Counted from the first letter of the stretch, positions 11,641 through 23,445 are shown. The stretch is 64,000 nt of DNA from Lonicera japonica (GCA_021464415.1 JAKCWG010000831.1:62001-126000); one strand, 5' to 3'. Translations and numbers: made by a program. Notes: generated from the sequence alone by a model not told the origin.

Positions 11641-13510
11641 AGTGAGTGGTTATGAGATTACATAGATATCATCACTACTCAATTATGGTTAAAATCATAT
11701 AGCTTCCCTAAAATACCCTCAAAAGAAATTACATAGATATCATCACTACATATAAACCCTCAATTCACTCCAAAAAGTAAAAATATTTCCTATACTTCTA
11801 ACACCATGTTATGATGCAAAACAAAATTAGACAACAAACTAAACAATGTTGACTGTGAAAAAATGGTCACCCTCAACTCTTTGGATTGGTCGATTCCTTC
11901 AGCTGGCAAGGTTAGGATTACAAATTACACAAACGAAGAAAGAAATGGGTAATAAGACGAGAACATAAATTAGGGTTAGGGTTGTGTAAACAAACCAAAA
12001 GAAAGGAAAGATGAAGACAACGTTGTATGATATGGAGGGATTTGCAACAGCTAGTAGATCTAGCCTCGATTTGAATTGTAGAGTTTGCATGACAATACAT
12101 GTAAGTGGAAAGGATAAATGCAGCATATAGAGACTTTATAATGGGCATGAGGACATTTTAATCAAACATTAAAAAAGGACAAGAGGGAATTTTGAACCAT
12201 AGGCTGACAGAGTCCCATTTTAACTACCAAATACTAAAATCTAATGGGTTAGGTTCCAAACTAAAATACATATTATTGTGACGCACAAACTAAAAAAATA
12301 CCCTAAGAAATAAACTCAGCTAATGGTCTTGCCGTCTTGCAGCAAATAAGCCATCTTGCCAAACCACTGATTAGAGCATCCATAATGATTTATTTGTGTA
12401 GGATAAGTAGGCTAAATTTGCCTTATAACACTTTGCCGTACAATAGGCAAATGATAAACTGATGAAGTTCAGATCAGCCACATTTCTTATCAAACAGCCA
12501 ATTCTTGGCCATTGTGTGTTCCTACAATTGTCTAGCTAAACAGACGAGAGTTATACATTCAGGTTCCAAATGGACAAGAGTTGGCCGTTTCAGATTTCCC
12601 TTCTAATACAAAATGGCTAAGGTTTATTCGTTTGAAACTTGAGATTTTTCCCTTTAATACCAAACGGCTCACTGTTATCTGTTGGTTTCAAATGAATTAA
12701 CAATTAACCATTTGGGTTAAATTCCCATAAGCGCAACAAATCAAGCAAGTAGGATGAATTTATCCCATCATACTTTACACTTAAATACCATAGTGGAGGC
12801 TCTTCATATCAAAAAATGGCCAAAAGGCTTATATGATTGTATATATATAGAGAGAGAGATAGAGAGAAGAGGCGGGAGGGGGGTGGGGGGTGGGGGACGG
12901 AGGATTGGATATGAAGTGCCCATAGTTTATGTTTATTAAAATAATTCTTAGAGAAAAGTACTCCTAAAAAAGGTAAAAGAACAGGTAAGGAGAGGTTAAA
13001 AATAATGCCGCTAAACGTTATAGTCAATAAAAATACAGAATTACTTGTATTAGGGAAAAAGGAAAAACAAAGGTAGCATATGAGGAAGTTTAAAAGGAAA
13101 GTTTATTATATGTACTTTGTAAATAATGTAAACATAGATTTGTTAAAGCATAATGACATGATAAAAATGGTCAGGTTCGAGTGCATAAGAAATTATATAA
13201 AAGATATTTAAGGTCAATAATTCTGATCGGTGCGAGTGCACTATGAATGCATCATTGTGATTTGTGAGTATGAATTTATGGGGTACAAAAAGATACAATA
13301 AGAAGGACTTCAAGCCTAATTTCTTGATACGGCAAATAATTACCATTAAGTAAACAATGCATTTGTTTTCGAGTTATATACATAAATCAAATAAAAAATT
13401 TACAAACCGAGACCAAAAATCAAATCAAGTACATATGTTACACAAAGAACTTTAACCAAATAATTTCTTACCCTTACTCGGATCCCAGAATGAAAAGAGG
13501 AAAGCACTGA
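11641..13510. other. Intergenic with a short direct repeat and low-complexity tract
   Basis: ATTACATAGATATCATCACT occurs twice (about 11657 and 11731). 12840-12905 is a GA/GGGGTG-rich tract. No gene was recognised. Confidence 0.5.
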
Positions 13511-13526
13511 GGGGGGGGGGGGGGGG
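13511..13526. repeat. Homopolymer G run (16 G)
   Basis: Sixteen consecutive G residues just left of a MITE; the length may be affected by sequencing. Confidence 0.85.
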
Positions 13527-13537
13527 AAAAGTATAAA

Positions 13538-13805
13538 GAGTGCGTTTGATGAAAAGTTGGAAAATGATTGAAAACACTACTCATTTTAATGAGAGGTTGG
13601 AAAAAGATAACAAGTGATTCGGTGAGATGTTCTATTACCTTTCCAATTTTTCCATAGAATTCAATTCTCTGGGCAATGGGTGAGAAAATCTTTCCATGAA
13701 AACGAGGAAACATCGTTCGTCTCTTTCTCCAACTTCTCATAAACTTAAATCGTTTTTCCAATCATTTTCCACTTTCTTTTTTTTATTTTTTTTTCAAACA
13801 TACCC
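13538..13805. mobile_element. MITE with imperfect inverted ends
   Basis: The left end GAGTGCGTTTGATG with GTTGGAAAATGATTG mirrors the right end (reverse complement GGGTATGTTTGAA with GTGGAAAATGATTGG). TAAA is present on both flanks (13534-13537 and 13806-13809). The element is 268 bp and non-coding. Superfamily is not assigned because a 4-bp duplication is not diagnostic. Confidence 0.6.
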
Positions 13806-13809
13806 TAAA

Positions 13810-14705
13810 AGATATAATTCACTTCCTTCTTTTTACTTCGTATTTTCCTCTATAATTTACGAGATTCAAATACAACATTAAGGGCCTTCTTAATTAAAAA
13901 ACTTATACGCAAACCTTCTTTAACTTGACAAAGGAGATTCTTTCTTTGGATTCAACTTTCACCCTTCCAAAGAAGACCCTACTTTTAGAAATTTTCGTCA
14001 TTATAATCCACAGCGTTTTCATCTGTAGTGTCAAAGAAAATCATCAGCGTTGATGTTCTACAAACCATTACATATCCTATGAAGCGTTAATAATACACTA
14101 TATAATGCATACATGTGTACTCACAGAATACATTCCATTATATAAATACATGATATATATATATATGTGTGTGTGTGTGTGTATATTGCATACAAACAAC
14201 AAACTCTAATGAAAGCAGAAGATAGATCCAAGATCACCCTATTAAGCAGAGTACCGTCAAATTTATATCATTATCAGTGGGGAAGCATTTTTGACTCAAA
14301 TTCTATATCCTTGAACAAACTTACATTAGGAATATAATGCATGATCAATGTTCTCTTTCAACACATAAAATAAGAAAAGGCCGGGCCAAATCACTTAGGT
14401 AGGAATACAGATTGAGACCATTTAAGAGTTTAGTTTTGGCTATTTATCTTTCAACTATTAAAAAAGAAAAATCAAAAGAAAATAATCAATACGAAGGACC
14501 AGACATTATTTGTTGTTCCGAAGCCTTTCTAAGCTATAACTTTACAAAACTTGCACCAATGCATGATGTGGTTCTCTCAACCTCGATTTCATTGGAACCC
14601 CAATTCTCAATATTTTGATCATTGCTGATCTTGTGCACCCTTAGTTGTGCACCCACACCAACTCAATGAACTGGTCACTCACTTCGAATATAGCAACTCC
14701 AGTTT
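13810..14705. other. Intergenic with a TA/TG microsatellite
   Basis: 14152-14183 is an alternating TA then TG dinucleotide tract. The remainder shows no recognisable gene. Confidence 0.5.
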
Positions 14706-15018
14706 TGTTAAAAAGTGTGATATACATTCTTGGCCCAAGCTTTTAGGGTTGAAGGTTCCTAAATCTTAACGCGGTATCAAAGCTTAGATTTCGCAAGGTC
14801 CCGGGTTTGAATCCTCCCGCTTGCATTTGTTTCCCCCTTTTTGTTTGTCTTGTATGCACCCGTTGTTGTTTGTGCAATAAGTGCAGTTTAGTTTGGTTTG
14901 GTTTGTCTCTCCACGTGCAAGTGGGGTTTGCACGTGAGGGGGAGCATTAAAGAATATGATATACATTCTTCGCCCACTGCCAAACGGCTTAAGCTTTTGG
15001 GAGAGATTGTTGTTAACA
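14706..15018 (+). mobile_element. TRIM-like miniature LTR retrotransposon relic
   Basis: Two short terminal direct repeats share GATATACATTCTT, then CGCCC or GGCCC, then AAGCTTTTRGG (about 14706-14772 and 14945-15018). Each begins TGTTAAA or CATTAAAG and ends in TTAAC. Directly after the left repeat comes CGGTATCAAAGC, a degenerate copy of the methionine-tRNA primer-binding site (canonical TGGTATCAGAGC). Just before the right repeat is GTGAGGGGGAG, a plausible polypurine tract. No exact target duplication remains. Confidence 0.6.
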
Positions 15019-15043
15019 GATTTAATATTATATATATATATAT

Positions 15044-15441
15044 CCAAGCTCTAAAGACTAAAGAGGGATTCCACTTCTTTATCAAAAAGAAGGATGTCCA
15101 TTTAGTCGGGTAAATGGATGCAAACTCTTTATGAAAATTAGCAAATTTGTAGAAATGATCCGTATATGAATGGATCATCTCCACAAAATTTCATCAAATA
15201 AATCTAGAAGTAATGAGATGACCATCAAAAATTTCAACGAACGAAAATGCACACACATATATATATATGTATATGAAGTTGTTATCACACCCAGTTCTAG
15301 ATTTAATTTTTTGATGAAATTTGGCGGATGTAATCTACTCATCATATAGATAATATCTACAAATTTCAAAAAAAAAAAAATCGTACATTTAACCCTCAGG
15401 ATGTCCATTTGTTAAAGAGACAGTCCATCTTTAGAGGCTGG
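15044..15441. mobile_element. Fold-back MITE family A, copy 1
   Basis: A nearly symmetrical element. The left arm (from CCAAGCTCTAAAG) and the reverse complement of the right arm (from CCAGCCTCTAAAG) share GGATGTCCATTT, a TAAATG segment, AAATTTGTAGA, an ATGATC-type motif and AAATTTCATCA. The centre contains AAAATGCACACACATATATA. A diverged relative lies at 31432-31780. Confidence 0.7.
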
Positions 15442-16025
15442 TTGTATACATATAAACAAATTTCACTACCACTCTTTGAAGATAACCAAAAGACAAGGTA
15501 CATCATTCATTCATAAACTAAAAAAAAATAAGTTATTCAGGTCATCAGGTGGTAGATAATGAGAAGAAAGTTTCAGTATTTGGCGTAACGAGAGGTGGAA
15601 TTGAGGAAATATTGAATATGAATAACGCATCGGCTATGGCTGTGCACAGCTGACCCTAAGGCTTATGTCAAGGCCGGTTCTCCTGAATTACTGATCCCAG
15701 GCCTCCCATTATTTATTTAGTCTTATATGTACTTCCGCCATTACATTGCATACAACCAAATCTGAACTAACAAAGAAACACGAGGATGGCAACCTCTAGA
15801 TATCTGAATTACATTTCCCTGTATGAGCAGGAAGAGACGGGGGCAGCTTTGAAGCATGTGTTGGAGATTTTCAAAATATTTGAGGTTTCGTTCTTAGGTC
15901 TTCTTGTAGAGAGAGAATCAATAAGAAAATGGGTGTAGTAGAACTAGAAAAGTATGTAGTTTCTTATGTCCAACATAGAAACTTTACACAAGCAAGACTG
16001 TACATAACTAAAAGACAAAATAGAC
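15442..16025. other. Intergenic, nothing recognised
   Basis: No protein domain, splice structure or repeat is supportable here. Confidence 0.5.
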
Positions 16026-16027
16026 TA

Positions 16028-16194
16028 CTCTTTCTATCCCAGATTAAGAGTCCACTTTCGTTTTCAGAACTTAATCAACGTACCAAAAGTTGCATTAGGA
16101 AAGCTACGTTCTAAACCATTGACTGAGATGAAATTAGTGCATTCTTAAGAAGTCTCAAAGTCAAACATGGATTCCTAATTAGGGGTGGAGGGAG
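16028..16194. mobile_element. Stowaway-type (Tc1/mariner) MITE
   Basis: Ends CTCTTTCTATCCCAG and GGGGTGGAGGGAG are decayed forms of the Stowaway consensus CTCCCTCCGTCCC and its complement. The diagnostic TA dinucleotide is present on both sides (16026-16027 and 16195-16196). The element is 167 bp and AT-rich. The internal motif ATTAAGAGTCCACTTT is frequent in this class. Confidence 0.75.
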
Positions 16195-16199
16195 TATTT

Positions 16200-17035
16200 C
16201 TCTTATAGTCAAAGAGGCTATGTTATGGTGTTAGATAGACTACCGCTGGGGAGCATAATCTGGACCTTGCAGTCAAAGCCATATTGATTAGTTGGAATTT
16301 AATTTGGAAGGTTGGTGTTCCATCAAAAGTCAGACTCCTTGTTTGGTGGCTTTTACGAGTTAGTTGAACACGTGTGATCTACTTCAAAAAGGGGGCCATC
16401 AATGTGTTTATCACATAGTTGGCATGTGCTTTGTAAATCTGCCGGGGAGAACATTGACCATTTGTTTCTTCATTGACCATTCGCTTCTTTTATTTGCCAC
16501 AAAATTTTCCAAGTCTTTAAAGTTCGGGTGCAGTTCCAAAAGATTGGAAGAAGTTTACAGAGATTTAATCATTTCTCTTCAGCAATGAGAGAACATTGAA
16601 ATTGACATGGGGATGGAGATGCATTTTTGTGGCAGCAGCATGGTGAATTTGGAAAGAGCGTTAAGACAGAATTTTTGGAGAGAAGAATAAGGAGAGCGTT
16701 CTTGAGAGGATCATATACAACTTATCATTGTGGGTGTCACTGTCAAAGAATTTCAGAACCCGGGAGTATCTTTTATTATATATTCCGGTTCAAATTTGTG
16801 CTTATAAGTGTAGCAGTCCAAAAAATGATCTTGGAGATTGTGTAATGCTAAGGATCTGTATTTTATTGGTCCTTTCTTTATGTGATGTTCTGTTGATGTA
16901 TCTGGTTTAAGGGGTTTCTTTTTTTCTATTGCTTTGGTGGGGGGGTGGGGTTCTTGTCCCCTTGCCTTGGATTTTGTCTATTATATTAATATATCAGTTT
17001 GTTTCTTATCCCAAAAAAAATAAAAAATAAAAAAG
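16200..17035 (+). pseudogene. 5'-truncated LINE fragment with zinc-binding RT C-terminal domain
   Basis: Plus-strand translation across shifting frames gives GVPSKVRLLVWW, then a Cys-containing stretch, then CKSAGENIDHLFLH and PFASFICHKIFQVF. This is the order seen in the zinc-binding reverse-transcriptase-associated domain (zf-RVT) at the C-terminus of plant L1-type LINEs. At least two frameshifts and two stops break it. The final HC of the expected DHLFLHC motif is lost to a TGA. The fragment ends at about 17035 in a typical LINE tail (TTGTCTATTATATTAATATA, then an A-rich run), so the 3' end is intact and the 5' end is truncated. It cannot encode an active enzyme. Confidence 0.75.
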
Positions 17036-17936
17036 ATACTTGTAAGGCACAATGCAACGGTACTAAATCATTGCTAATCAATGGTGTTTGCTCATGAACA
17101 GACACAAAAATGGCTCTGCAGCGATTTCTTTCTGTTTTCTCCACTCTTCATCCACTATGTATTGGCATTATCAGATACAGCTATTAGAGTGTTCGTAGGT
17201 TTGATCAAAGCATACACACTTTGATTCAAACACTCATATTAGGTTGCATTACATCCTAAAGCTGACATGTTACAATAAAAGCATGTACGCTATAAATCAA
17301 GTAATAAATCCATATAAAAAGGATTAGATCAATATCAAGTCCAATACTGTCAACTAAATTATAAAACGCATGCGTTTTAATTGGTTGTTGGACACCATCT
17401 TCTACATCATCATCACAAATTCACAATCATATTCTTCTAACGACACCTTGCCCAACTTTCGTTATTGCCCTATCATGTCCATGTGTCCCTCAGAGTCTGA
17501 CTACTTGAAATCTCCAAACAAGTTCGAGACCCCAAATGGAGTGTCCAGTAAGTGTCCCAGTCGTGTCTCCCGAGTGTTAGAAATGGGTTTTCTAGTTCTG
17601 GCAGAGTGTGCGTGTTACCTTAGCTTAGCAAATAGCATTCCACAATAGCTTAAGACAAAGCATTGTCCATGTCAAAGATGAAACATATTAAGTAGACAAG
17701 ATGTATTTATGCCATATGGGATTTCAAAGTATTTATTGGAGCGGTCTAGTCCATGACAAATATCAATATACTCCCTTTTGCCCAACTCTTCAACTCCAAA
17801 AAAATGTCAATAACGAATGCAATTTACCTCCTAGTTTAATATATAACTCCTATTTTTCCACACTATTTTTCCCTAAAAACATCCCTGACACATCACTTAG
17901 TTTATGTAAAAATACATTCTGTTCAAACAACTTTTG
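17036..17936. other. Intergenic, nothing recognised
   Basis: Contains a 92-codon open frame (17370-17648) of unremarkable composition and no known domain, judged to be chance. Confidence 0.5.
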
Positions 17937-17944
17937 ATGATGTA

Positions 17945-19123
17945 CATAGTTGTCAAAAGCTCAAGGCGCACCAAGGCGCCAAGGTCCCTGGAGCCTAGGC
18001 GCAAGGCGCAAGGCGCAGGCGCGCGCCTTTTTGAAGTGAGGCGCACCCCTATACAAAAATTTGAAATATATTATTCTAGTCATAATTTTTACAAATTACT
18101 TTAATGTCATACAATCTAGAGCTAAATAAATCATCACTTATAATTATATATATATCACTTATAATTTAATAATTCTGGAAAAATTACAATTTAGTGATTC
18201 TAGAAAATATATATATCATTTACAATTTAATAATTCTAGAAAAATTATATATATCACTTATAATTTAATAATTCTGGAAAAATTATATATATCACTTATA
18301 ATTTACTAATTCTGGATAAATTATGTACATCACTTATAATTTAATAATTCAGTAAAAATTATATATATATATATCATTTATAAGTTAATAATTCTGGAAA
18401 AAATATATATATGTATAATATTTATAATTTAATAATTCTGGAAAAAATATATCTATATATATATCATTTATAATTTAATAATTCTGGAAAGTAACGTGAG
18501 TCAGTGAGGAGCAAAAAAGTGAGTCGGTGAGGAGAAAAATAAAGTGAAGAGCAGAAATAACGTGAGGTCAGAAAAGGAGCTGCAAAAATTAACTTGCTGT
18601 GTTCTTCGAGAATAAGAAAAAGAAGAAAGAAAAAAAATAGCAGCATAACAGGAGAAGAACGAAGAAGAATGAAGAAGACGAACGAAGACGAAGAAGAATA
18701 CCTGTTGAAGATCGATCGACGGCGACGGCGTGAAACGAATAAGAAGAAGAACGAAGAAGACGAACGAAGAAAAGAACAAAGACGAAGAAGAATACCTGTT
18801 GAAGATCGGTCGACGGCGACAGCGTGAAACGAAGAAGAAGAGATCGACGGCAATGGAACCAGGAAGAGAAGCGTGAGAGTGAGACGGCGTGAAACGAGTA
18901 AGTGTGTATTAGGGTGAAACGGCTTCGTTTAGAGCGAAAAAAGAAAAAAAAAACGCCTACCTTCAGAAATCCCCGCCTTGATGCGCCTGGAGCCTGGAGC
19001 CTAGGCGCCAAAATCCCTCGCCTTTCAGAACGGGATGCGCCTTCTAGTAGGCGAGGCGCTACCTTTGCGCCTGGAGGCGCCTGGAGCCTAGGCGCGCGCC
19101 TAGGCGCGCTTTTGACAACTATG
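17945..19123. mobile_element. hAT-like non-autonomous transposon with AGGCGC-rich ends
   Basis: Terminal inverted repeats CATAGTTGTCAAAAG are flanked by a perfect 8-bp target duplication ATGATGTA (17937-17944 and 19124-19131), the hAT hallmark. Both subterminal regions are strikingly GC-rich, with many AGGCGC/GCGCCT hexamers, in a very AT-rich neighbourhood. Such clustered motifs are typical transposase-binding sites in hAT elements. The interior holds AT-rich tandem repeats (18125-18490) and a purine-rich stretch (18590-18900) in which GAATACCTGTTGAAGATCG with following CGACGGCGAC occurs twice. No transposase is present. It lies about 155 bp beyond the stop codon of the small membrane-protein gene. 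Confidence 0.88.
18125..18490. repeat. AT-rich tandem repeat inside the hAT-like element
   Basis: Roughly eight imperfect units of 40-55 bp, each containing ATATATCACTTATAATTTA and ATAATTCTGGAAAAA, separated by variable TA runs. Confidence 0.9.
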
Positions 19124-19278
19124 ATGATGTAAAACACACATATGAATATTGTACAGCGTTAAACTTGTAGAGAAATTTAGGGAAAAATCGTACAATTATC
19201 ATGTATAGTTGCGCAAAGTGTTCAATAGAGAATTGCAAACCCAATAATCGAAAAGCAAAAATGGAAATAAACAAAAAA

Positions 19279-20344
19279 TTACCACGTGGAAGTTGAATCA
19301 TGAGCATTGATACTGTTGTAAAATTGAGTGAGACGCCGACGAGTTGGGGGTTTAGGTTGAACTGGCTTTTTGCGGAGACCAAAGATCTCTTGTACTAGAG
19401 GAACATGAACCAATACTAACTTCCAAGCCAAATACCAACCTACACATTTAGAATTAGAAGCGATTTCGACAATTGAGATAACCTATATATATGATTACTA
19501 GTCTTAACCCGTGCCAATGGCAATAACCACCATTGAAAAAGCATCTTGCAATCTCAACCACACAATCCCTTATAACTTATACATTTCTAGGATTCAAAAA
19601 GCAATACCCCTAATTATATAGATTAGTTGTAGCATGTATAGGCACTATTCACCCTTAAAAGGGCAACTTGCAATCTCAACCGGCCAATATTTTATCCTTT
19701 ATATATTTTTGAAAAATTTCTAGGATTCAAAAAGCAGTACCCCTAATTATATAGATTAGTCCTTCTTTAAAAATTAAATTAAAATTCAAGAGGCATCCTC
19801 CCTTACTATATATAGTATGCATGTATAGAGAAACATATAACAACCAACAATTCAACACATCAAACCCCAGAATTAGAACAGATTTAAACATATTTTCTCT
19901 ATATATAACAATGGACATTGGTTTTTGAATCTTAAAATTGTATACGGAATAAAGAGCTGTATATCTGAGATTTAAGATGTTCTTTAAATGATTAATTGTG
20001 CATTTTGTACCGGCTACAACCTAGTATTTATAATAAGGGGCCATTGATTTTGAATCATGAAAAAAATATATAAGAGATAAAGAATCCTGTTGCTGAGATA
20101 TGCTTTTTGAGTGGTCGATAGAATGTTTGGCATGGGTTATCCCAACCTACAAATCAACAAATCAAACCCTAGAATCAGGGTATACTTCAACAATCAAGAT
20201 AGCCTAAATATACGTATGTATAGAAAGAGACATACCGAGGACGAGTAAGGAGAAGACGAAAGAAAGGGCAAGAATGGGGCGGAGGATGATTAGATTTAGG
20301 TATTCCCAATAAGACAGAGAGCATGAAGATGATGAAATCTCCAT
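19279..20344 (-). CDS. Small conserved plant membrane protein, two exons, 89 residues
   Basis: Function unknown. Exon 1 (20236-20344) starts at ATG 20344 and encodes MEISSSSCSLSYWEYLNL, then a hydrophobic stretch. Exon 2 (19279-19439) continues GWYLAWKLVLVHVPLV, QEIFGLRKK, then a Pro/Arg-rich tail ending STSTW and TAA at 19279-19281. The intron (19440-20235, 796 bp) has canonical ends (GTATG and TGTAG, phase 1) and the joined frame is uninterrupted. Residues about 17-45 are hydrophobic with one Arg-Pro break, suggesting one membrane segment or hairpin, followed by a basic cytosolic tail. I recall small plant proteins with the WKLVLVHVPLVQEIFGL-type signature but know no assigned function. The intron contains decayed duplicates of its own sequence. 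A splice donor-like GTAATT overlaps the stop, so a further exon cannot be excluded. Confidence 0.8.
19545..19765. repeat. Tandem duplication within the intron
   Basis: The segment with GCAATCTCAACC and CTAGGATTCAAAAAGCA then CCCCTAATTATATAGATTAG occurs twice, about 120 bp apart (from about 19549 and 19668). Intron coordinates are 19440-20235. Confidence 0.85.
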
Positions 20345-20489
20345 TGACAATTTATTGTTAATAAAGTTTTTTTGCAGTGGGGATTTTGTGGGAAATCTAC
20401 AGCTTCGATCAAGAAACTCAGATGTTTTTGTTACTTGTACGACCTAAATTTCTACAACTCTCTTCAAAAGTTTGAGTTACTTGCAAGAA

Positions 20490-20512
20490 TATATAATATA
20501 TATATACTAGGG
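20490..20512 (-). promoter_or_regulatory. Possible TATA region of the small membrane-protein gene
   Basis: A TATATATATTATATATTC stretch on the minus strand lies about 150 bp upstream of ATG 20344, a plausible distance for a plant TATA box plus a short leader. TA runs are common in this window, so this is only suggestive. Confidence 0.35.
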
Positions 20513-21250
20513 TATAATGGCACGTTATATTAAAAAAAATCTTAGGATTAAAAAAATTAATGTGTGATGAATTTAAATTAATTGACAAAATCAATCAGTC
20601 TATTTTAAACCTATTATCTAGTCTAATTTAACGTTCTGAACAATTGAAACGTAAGTTCAATATATCTACGTGCTCAAAAAACTAAAAGTATACCAAATTG
20701 AATCGACTTGTTTTAAACTTTTTAAAAAGTTTTTTTAATCATAATCCAACCATGTAACGTACGTCCTAAAAATGACAGATTAAGATGATCAATAATATAT
20801 GAACACATAACGTATGCACTTAAATGTTACACAATAATTTTATTTTATTTTGCATAATTATATAGTCATGATGGATCTTGTTTAATTGTTCTTGATTAGT
20901 AGATTTTAAATATTAAATTTTTATTAAATTTTGAATTTTTTATTTTAAGTTATGCCATTTTTAATGTAGACAAAATTCTTAGTATGTGAGAGTGTATTGT
21001 GTGTATATTATTGGTGTGAGTGTTTTAACTTTGATATGACATCTTGATGTGTGTATAAAACCCATCAAATGGTGTAGAACTAATGCACACCATAACATGT
21101 GTGTTTTTAACCATTCGATTCTTATACTTTTTAGAAAAAAAAAATGGTCAAAGATGGTGTTTTATAATATAGATATATATTTATTTTTTTTATTTCATAC
21201 TTTGATCATTATATTTTTTTGATAAAATTAATAACATATTTATTGTGTTT
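20513..21250. other. Intergenic, nothing recognised
   Basis: AT-rich sequence without domain-bearing frames or paired repeats. Confidence 0.5.
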
Positions 21251-21255
21251 ATTTT

Positions 21256-22076
21256 TGATGGTGTCAAAATCTAGAAATAGATAATTAACCAATCAATAAG
21301 CGAATATCGGTGAATAAAAAATAAATGCGGCGCAATGATGAACACATGACTTTTTTTTAAGGTAGGTTCCCCCAGTAGCGCTTATGCTATTCCAGTGGTA
21401 CGTCCTCCTTTTGTGTGTACTTGTTTTGTATTAGCTCAAAGGCGATCAATTTGAATGATAATACAAGCTGCCAACTTCTCTCTCTATAATTTCCTTAATT
21501 CTATTTATAAGTATAGAATTAGGATTATAAATATTTCAACAGAATAAATAACAAACTGTGTATGAGAGATAGTGTATAAGGGTTGTTGGTATTTTTTGGA
21601 GTATGAAAATAGAGAGTATAAGACCCTTCTATTTTTTGAGGGTATGAAAAGAGAGGGTATAAGACCCTTCTATTTCAAAATATTTCTCTATAATTTCCTT
21701 AATTTTATTTATGAGTATAGAATTAGGATTACAAATATTTCAAGAAGATGAATAAAATATATATACGAGAGAAAGTGTATATTTTGGATGAGAAGAATTG
21801 TGTATTGGCTTGGCTTGTTTTTTGGTGTATTTTTGGTGTATGTTTTTTTGTGTTTTTGTTGTGTGTTGAATGAATGAATGGTGGGAGGTATTTATAAGTA
21901 AATGGAGTTAGGTGGGATAATTATTGAAAGGAAAGTGTGGAATATAATGGAGTGAGATAATTATTTAAAGAAAAGTGTAGAACAAAAAAGAAAGTGGAGA
22001 ACATTATTTTTGTAGGCCAATGATAAAATTATTTTTTACTTTTGTAGGCCAATGATAATTAATATTTACCCCATTA
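21256..22076 (-). mobile_element. Solo LTR of the copy 1 / copy 2 retrotransposon family
   Basis: Begins TGATGGTGTCAAAATCTAG, contains the family-specific AAGGTAGGTTCCCCC block, and ends TATTTACCCCATTA (usual final CATCA mutated to CATTA). Perfect 5-bp target duplication ATTTT (21251-21255 and 22077-22081). No internal sequence remains, so it is the product of LTR-LTR recombination. It lies in the same orientation as both complete family members. Confidence 0.92.
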
Positions 22077-22317
22077 ATTTTTATTTTGATCATTTGGATC
22101 GTTTCGGTTGTTGGGGTTAGTACTGACTTTAATGGTCACCTGAATTAACATTTGGTTGGTTATTCACGTTTTTAACAGTTGTTTGAATTAGTATGTGGCT
22201 TCTATGTAAGCATTCAAGTAAGAGAGAGTAATAAATTAAAAATTCATTAAAAAAATTAGAATTTCATATTTATAATACAAAGGATTTACTATTGTATGAC
22301 CGCTAACTTTTTTAATT

Positions 22318-22480
22318 GAGACTTTTTGAGTTTGCCCCTTATTATTAATTCAAAACTCAACTTACCTCCCTGTTTTATTAATCCTTTTAATCCTTTGAGT
22401 TACCCCCAGCTCTTAACAGATTGTTAACTCCGTCAATTTCTTAATTTTTTGGACCATTCTGCCCTCTGTTACTGTTCATC
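22318..22480 (+). repeat. MULE terminal inverted repeat, left
   Basis: Pairs with 27817-27972; shared blocks include TTGAGTTTGCCCC, AATTCAAAACTCAACTTAC, CTCTTAACAGATTGTTAACT and TGGACCATTCTGCC. Confidence 0.92.
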
Positions 22481-22588
22481 ATCATCATCTTTTTCTTCTT
22501 CTTCTTTAATAAACCTAATTTCGAAATCCAACAATAAACCTAACAATAAACCTAATTTCGAAATTCAAAATTGTTTCTATTAGTAAAC

Positions 22589-23445
22589 TGATAGTGTCAA
22601 AATCTAAAAATAGATAATTAACCAATCAATAAGCGAATATCGGTGAATAAAAAATAAAAGCGGCGCAATGATGAACACATGACTTTTTTTTTTAAGGTAG
22701 GTTCCCCCGGTAACGCTTATGCTATTCCAGTGGTACGTCCTCCTTTTGTGTGTGCTTGCTTTGTATTAGCTCAAAGGCGACCAATTTGGATGATAATACA
22801 AGATACCAACTTCTCTCTCTATATAATTTCCTTAATTCTATTTATAAGTATAGAATTAGGATTACAAATATTTCAACAGAATAAATAATAAACTGTGTAG
22901 GAGAGAGAGTGTATAAGGGTTGTTGGTATTTTTTGGAGTATGAAAATAGAGAGTATAAGACCCTTCTATTTTTTGGAGTATGAAAATAGAGAGTATAAGA
23001 CCCTTCTATTTATGGGGGGTATGAAAAGAGAGAGTATATGACTCTTCTATTTCTTCTCGAATTGGCTTGTATTTATATTGCCAATGGCTTTATATCTCTT
23101 GGAAGAGATGGATGGATATTGGGAGAGAAGGAAGATATGTTTTTGTTGTGTGTTTAATGAATAAATGGTGGGAGGTATTTATAGGTAAATGGAGAATGAC
23201 AAAAATGTAAATTTGATGAAAATGAAGGATAAAAGATAATTTTTTATGGAGTTAGGTGAGGTATGTGAGATTTGTTAGGTTTGGTAGGTGGGATGTGGTA
23301 GGTGTGGTAGGTGAGGTGGTAAAAATGAGATTTTACCGAGGGTAAAAATGAGATTTTACCGGGGGTAAAAATAGAATTTTACCGGAAATAAAAATGTTGA
23401 ATTTCCTTTGTAGGCCAATGGTAAAATTAGTATTTAACCCCATCA
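22589..23445 (-). repeat. LTR of copy 2 (3' LTR in element sense), 857 bp
   Basis: Nearly identical to 26303-27119, with one extra GGAGTATGAAAATAGAGAGT-type unit. Minus-strand TATA-like CTATAAATA near 23177-23186. Confidence 0.92.

Noticed and set aside
13474..13761. 95-codon minus-strand frame
   Set aside because: Spans the G16 homopolymer and a MITE; open by chance.
14765..14825. tRNA-like sequence with GGTTTGAATCC
   Set aside because: A box-B-like motif is present but no cloverleaf or acceptor stem; it fits the leader of a TRIM-like element better.
17370..17648. 92-codon plus-strand frame
   Set aside because: No domain, no homologue recalled, isolated in AT-rich DNA.
18464..19137. Long overlapping open frames on the minus strand (up to 182 codons) in the hAT-like element
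   Set aside because: Phe/Ser/Leu-rich translations of a purine-rich, tandemly duplicated tract and of the AGGCGC end; no domain and several frames open at once.
22679..22888. Short open frames in the conserved LTR block (also at 2882-3076 and 6286-6501)
   Set aside because: Recur only because the LTRs are repeats; they cross the LTR promoter region and have no domain.
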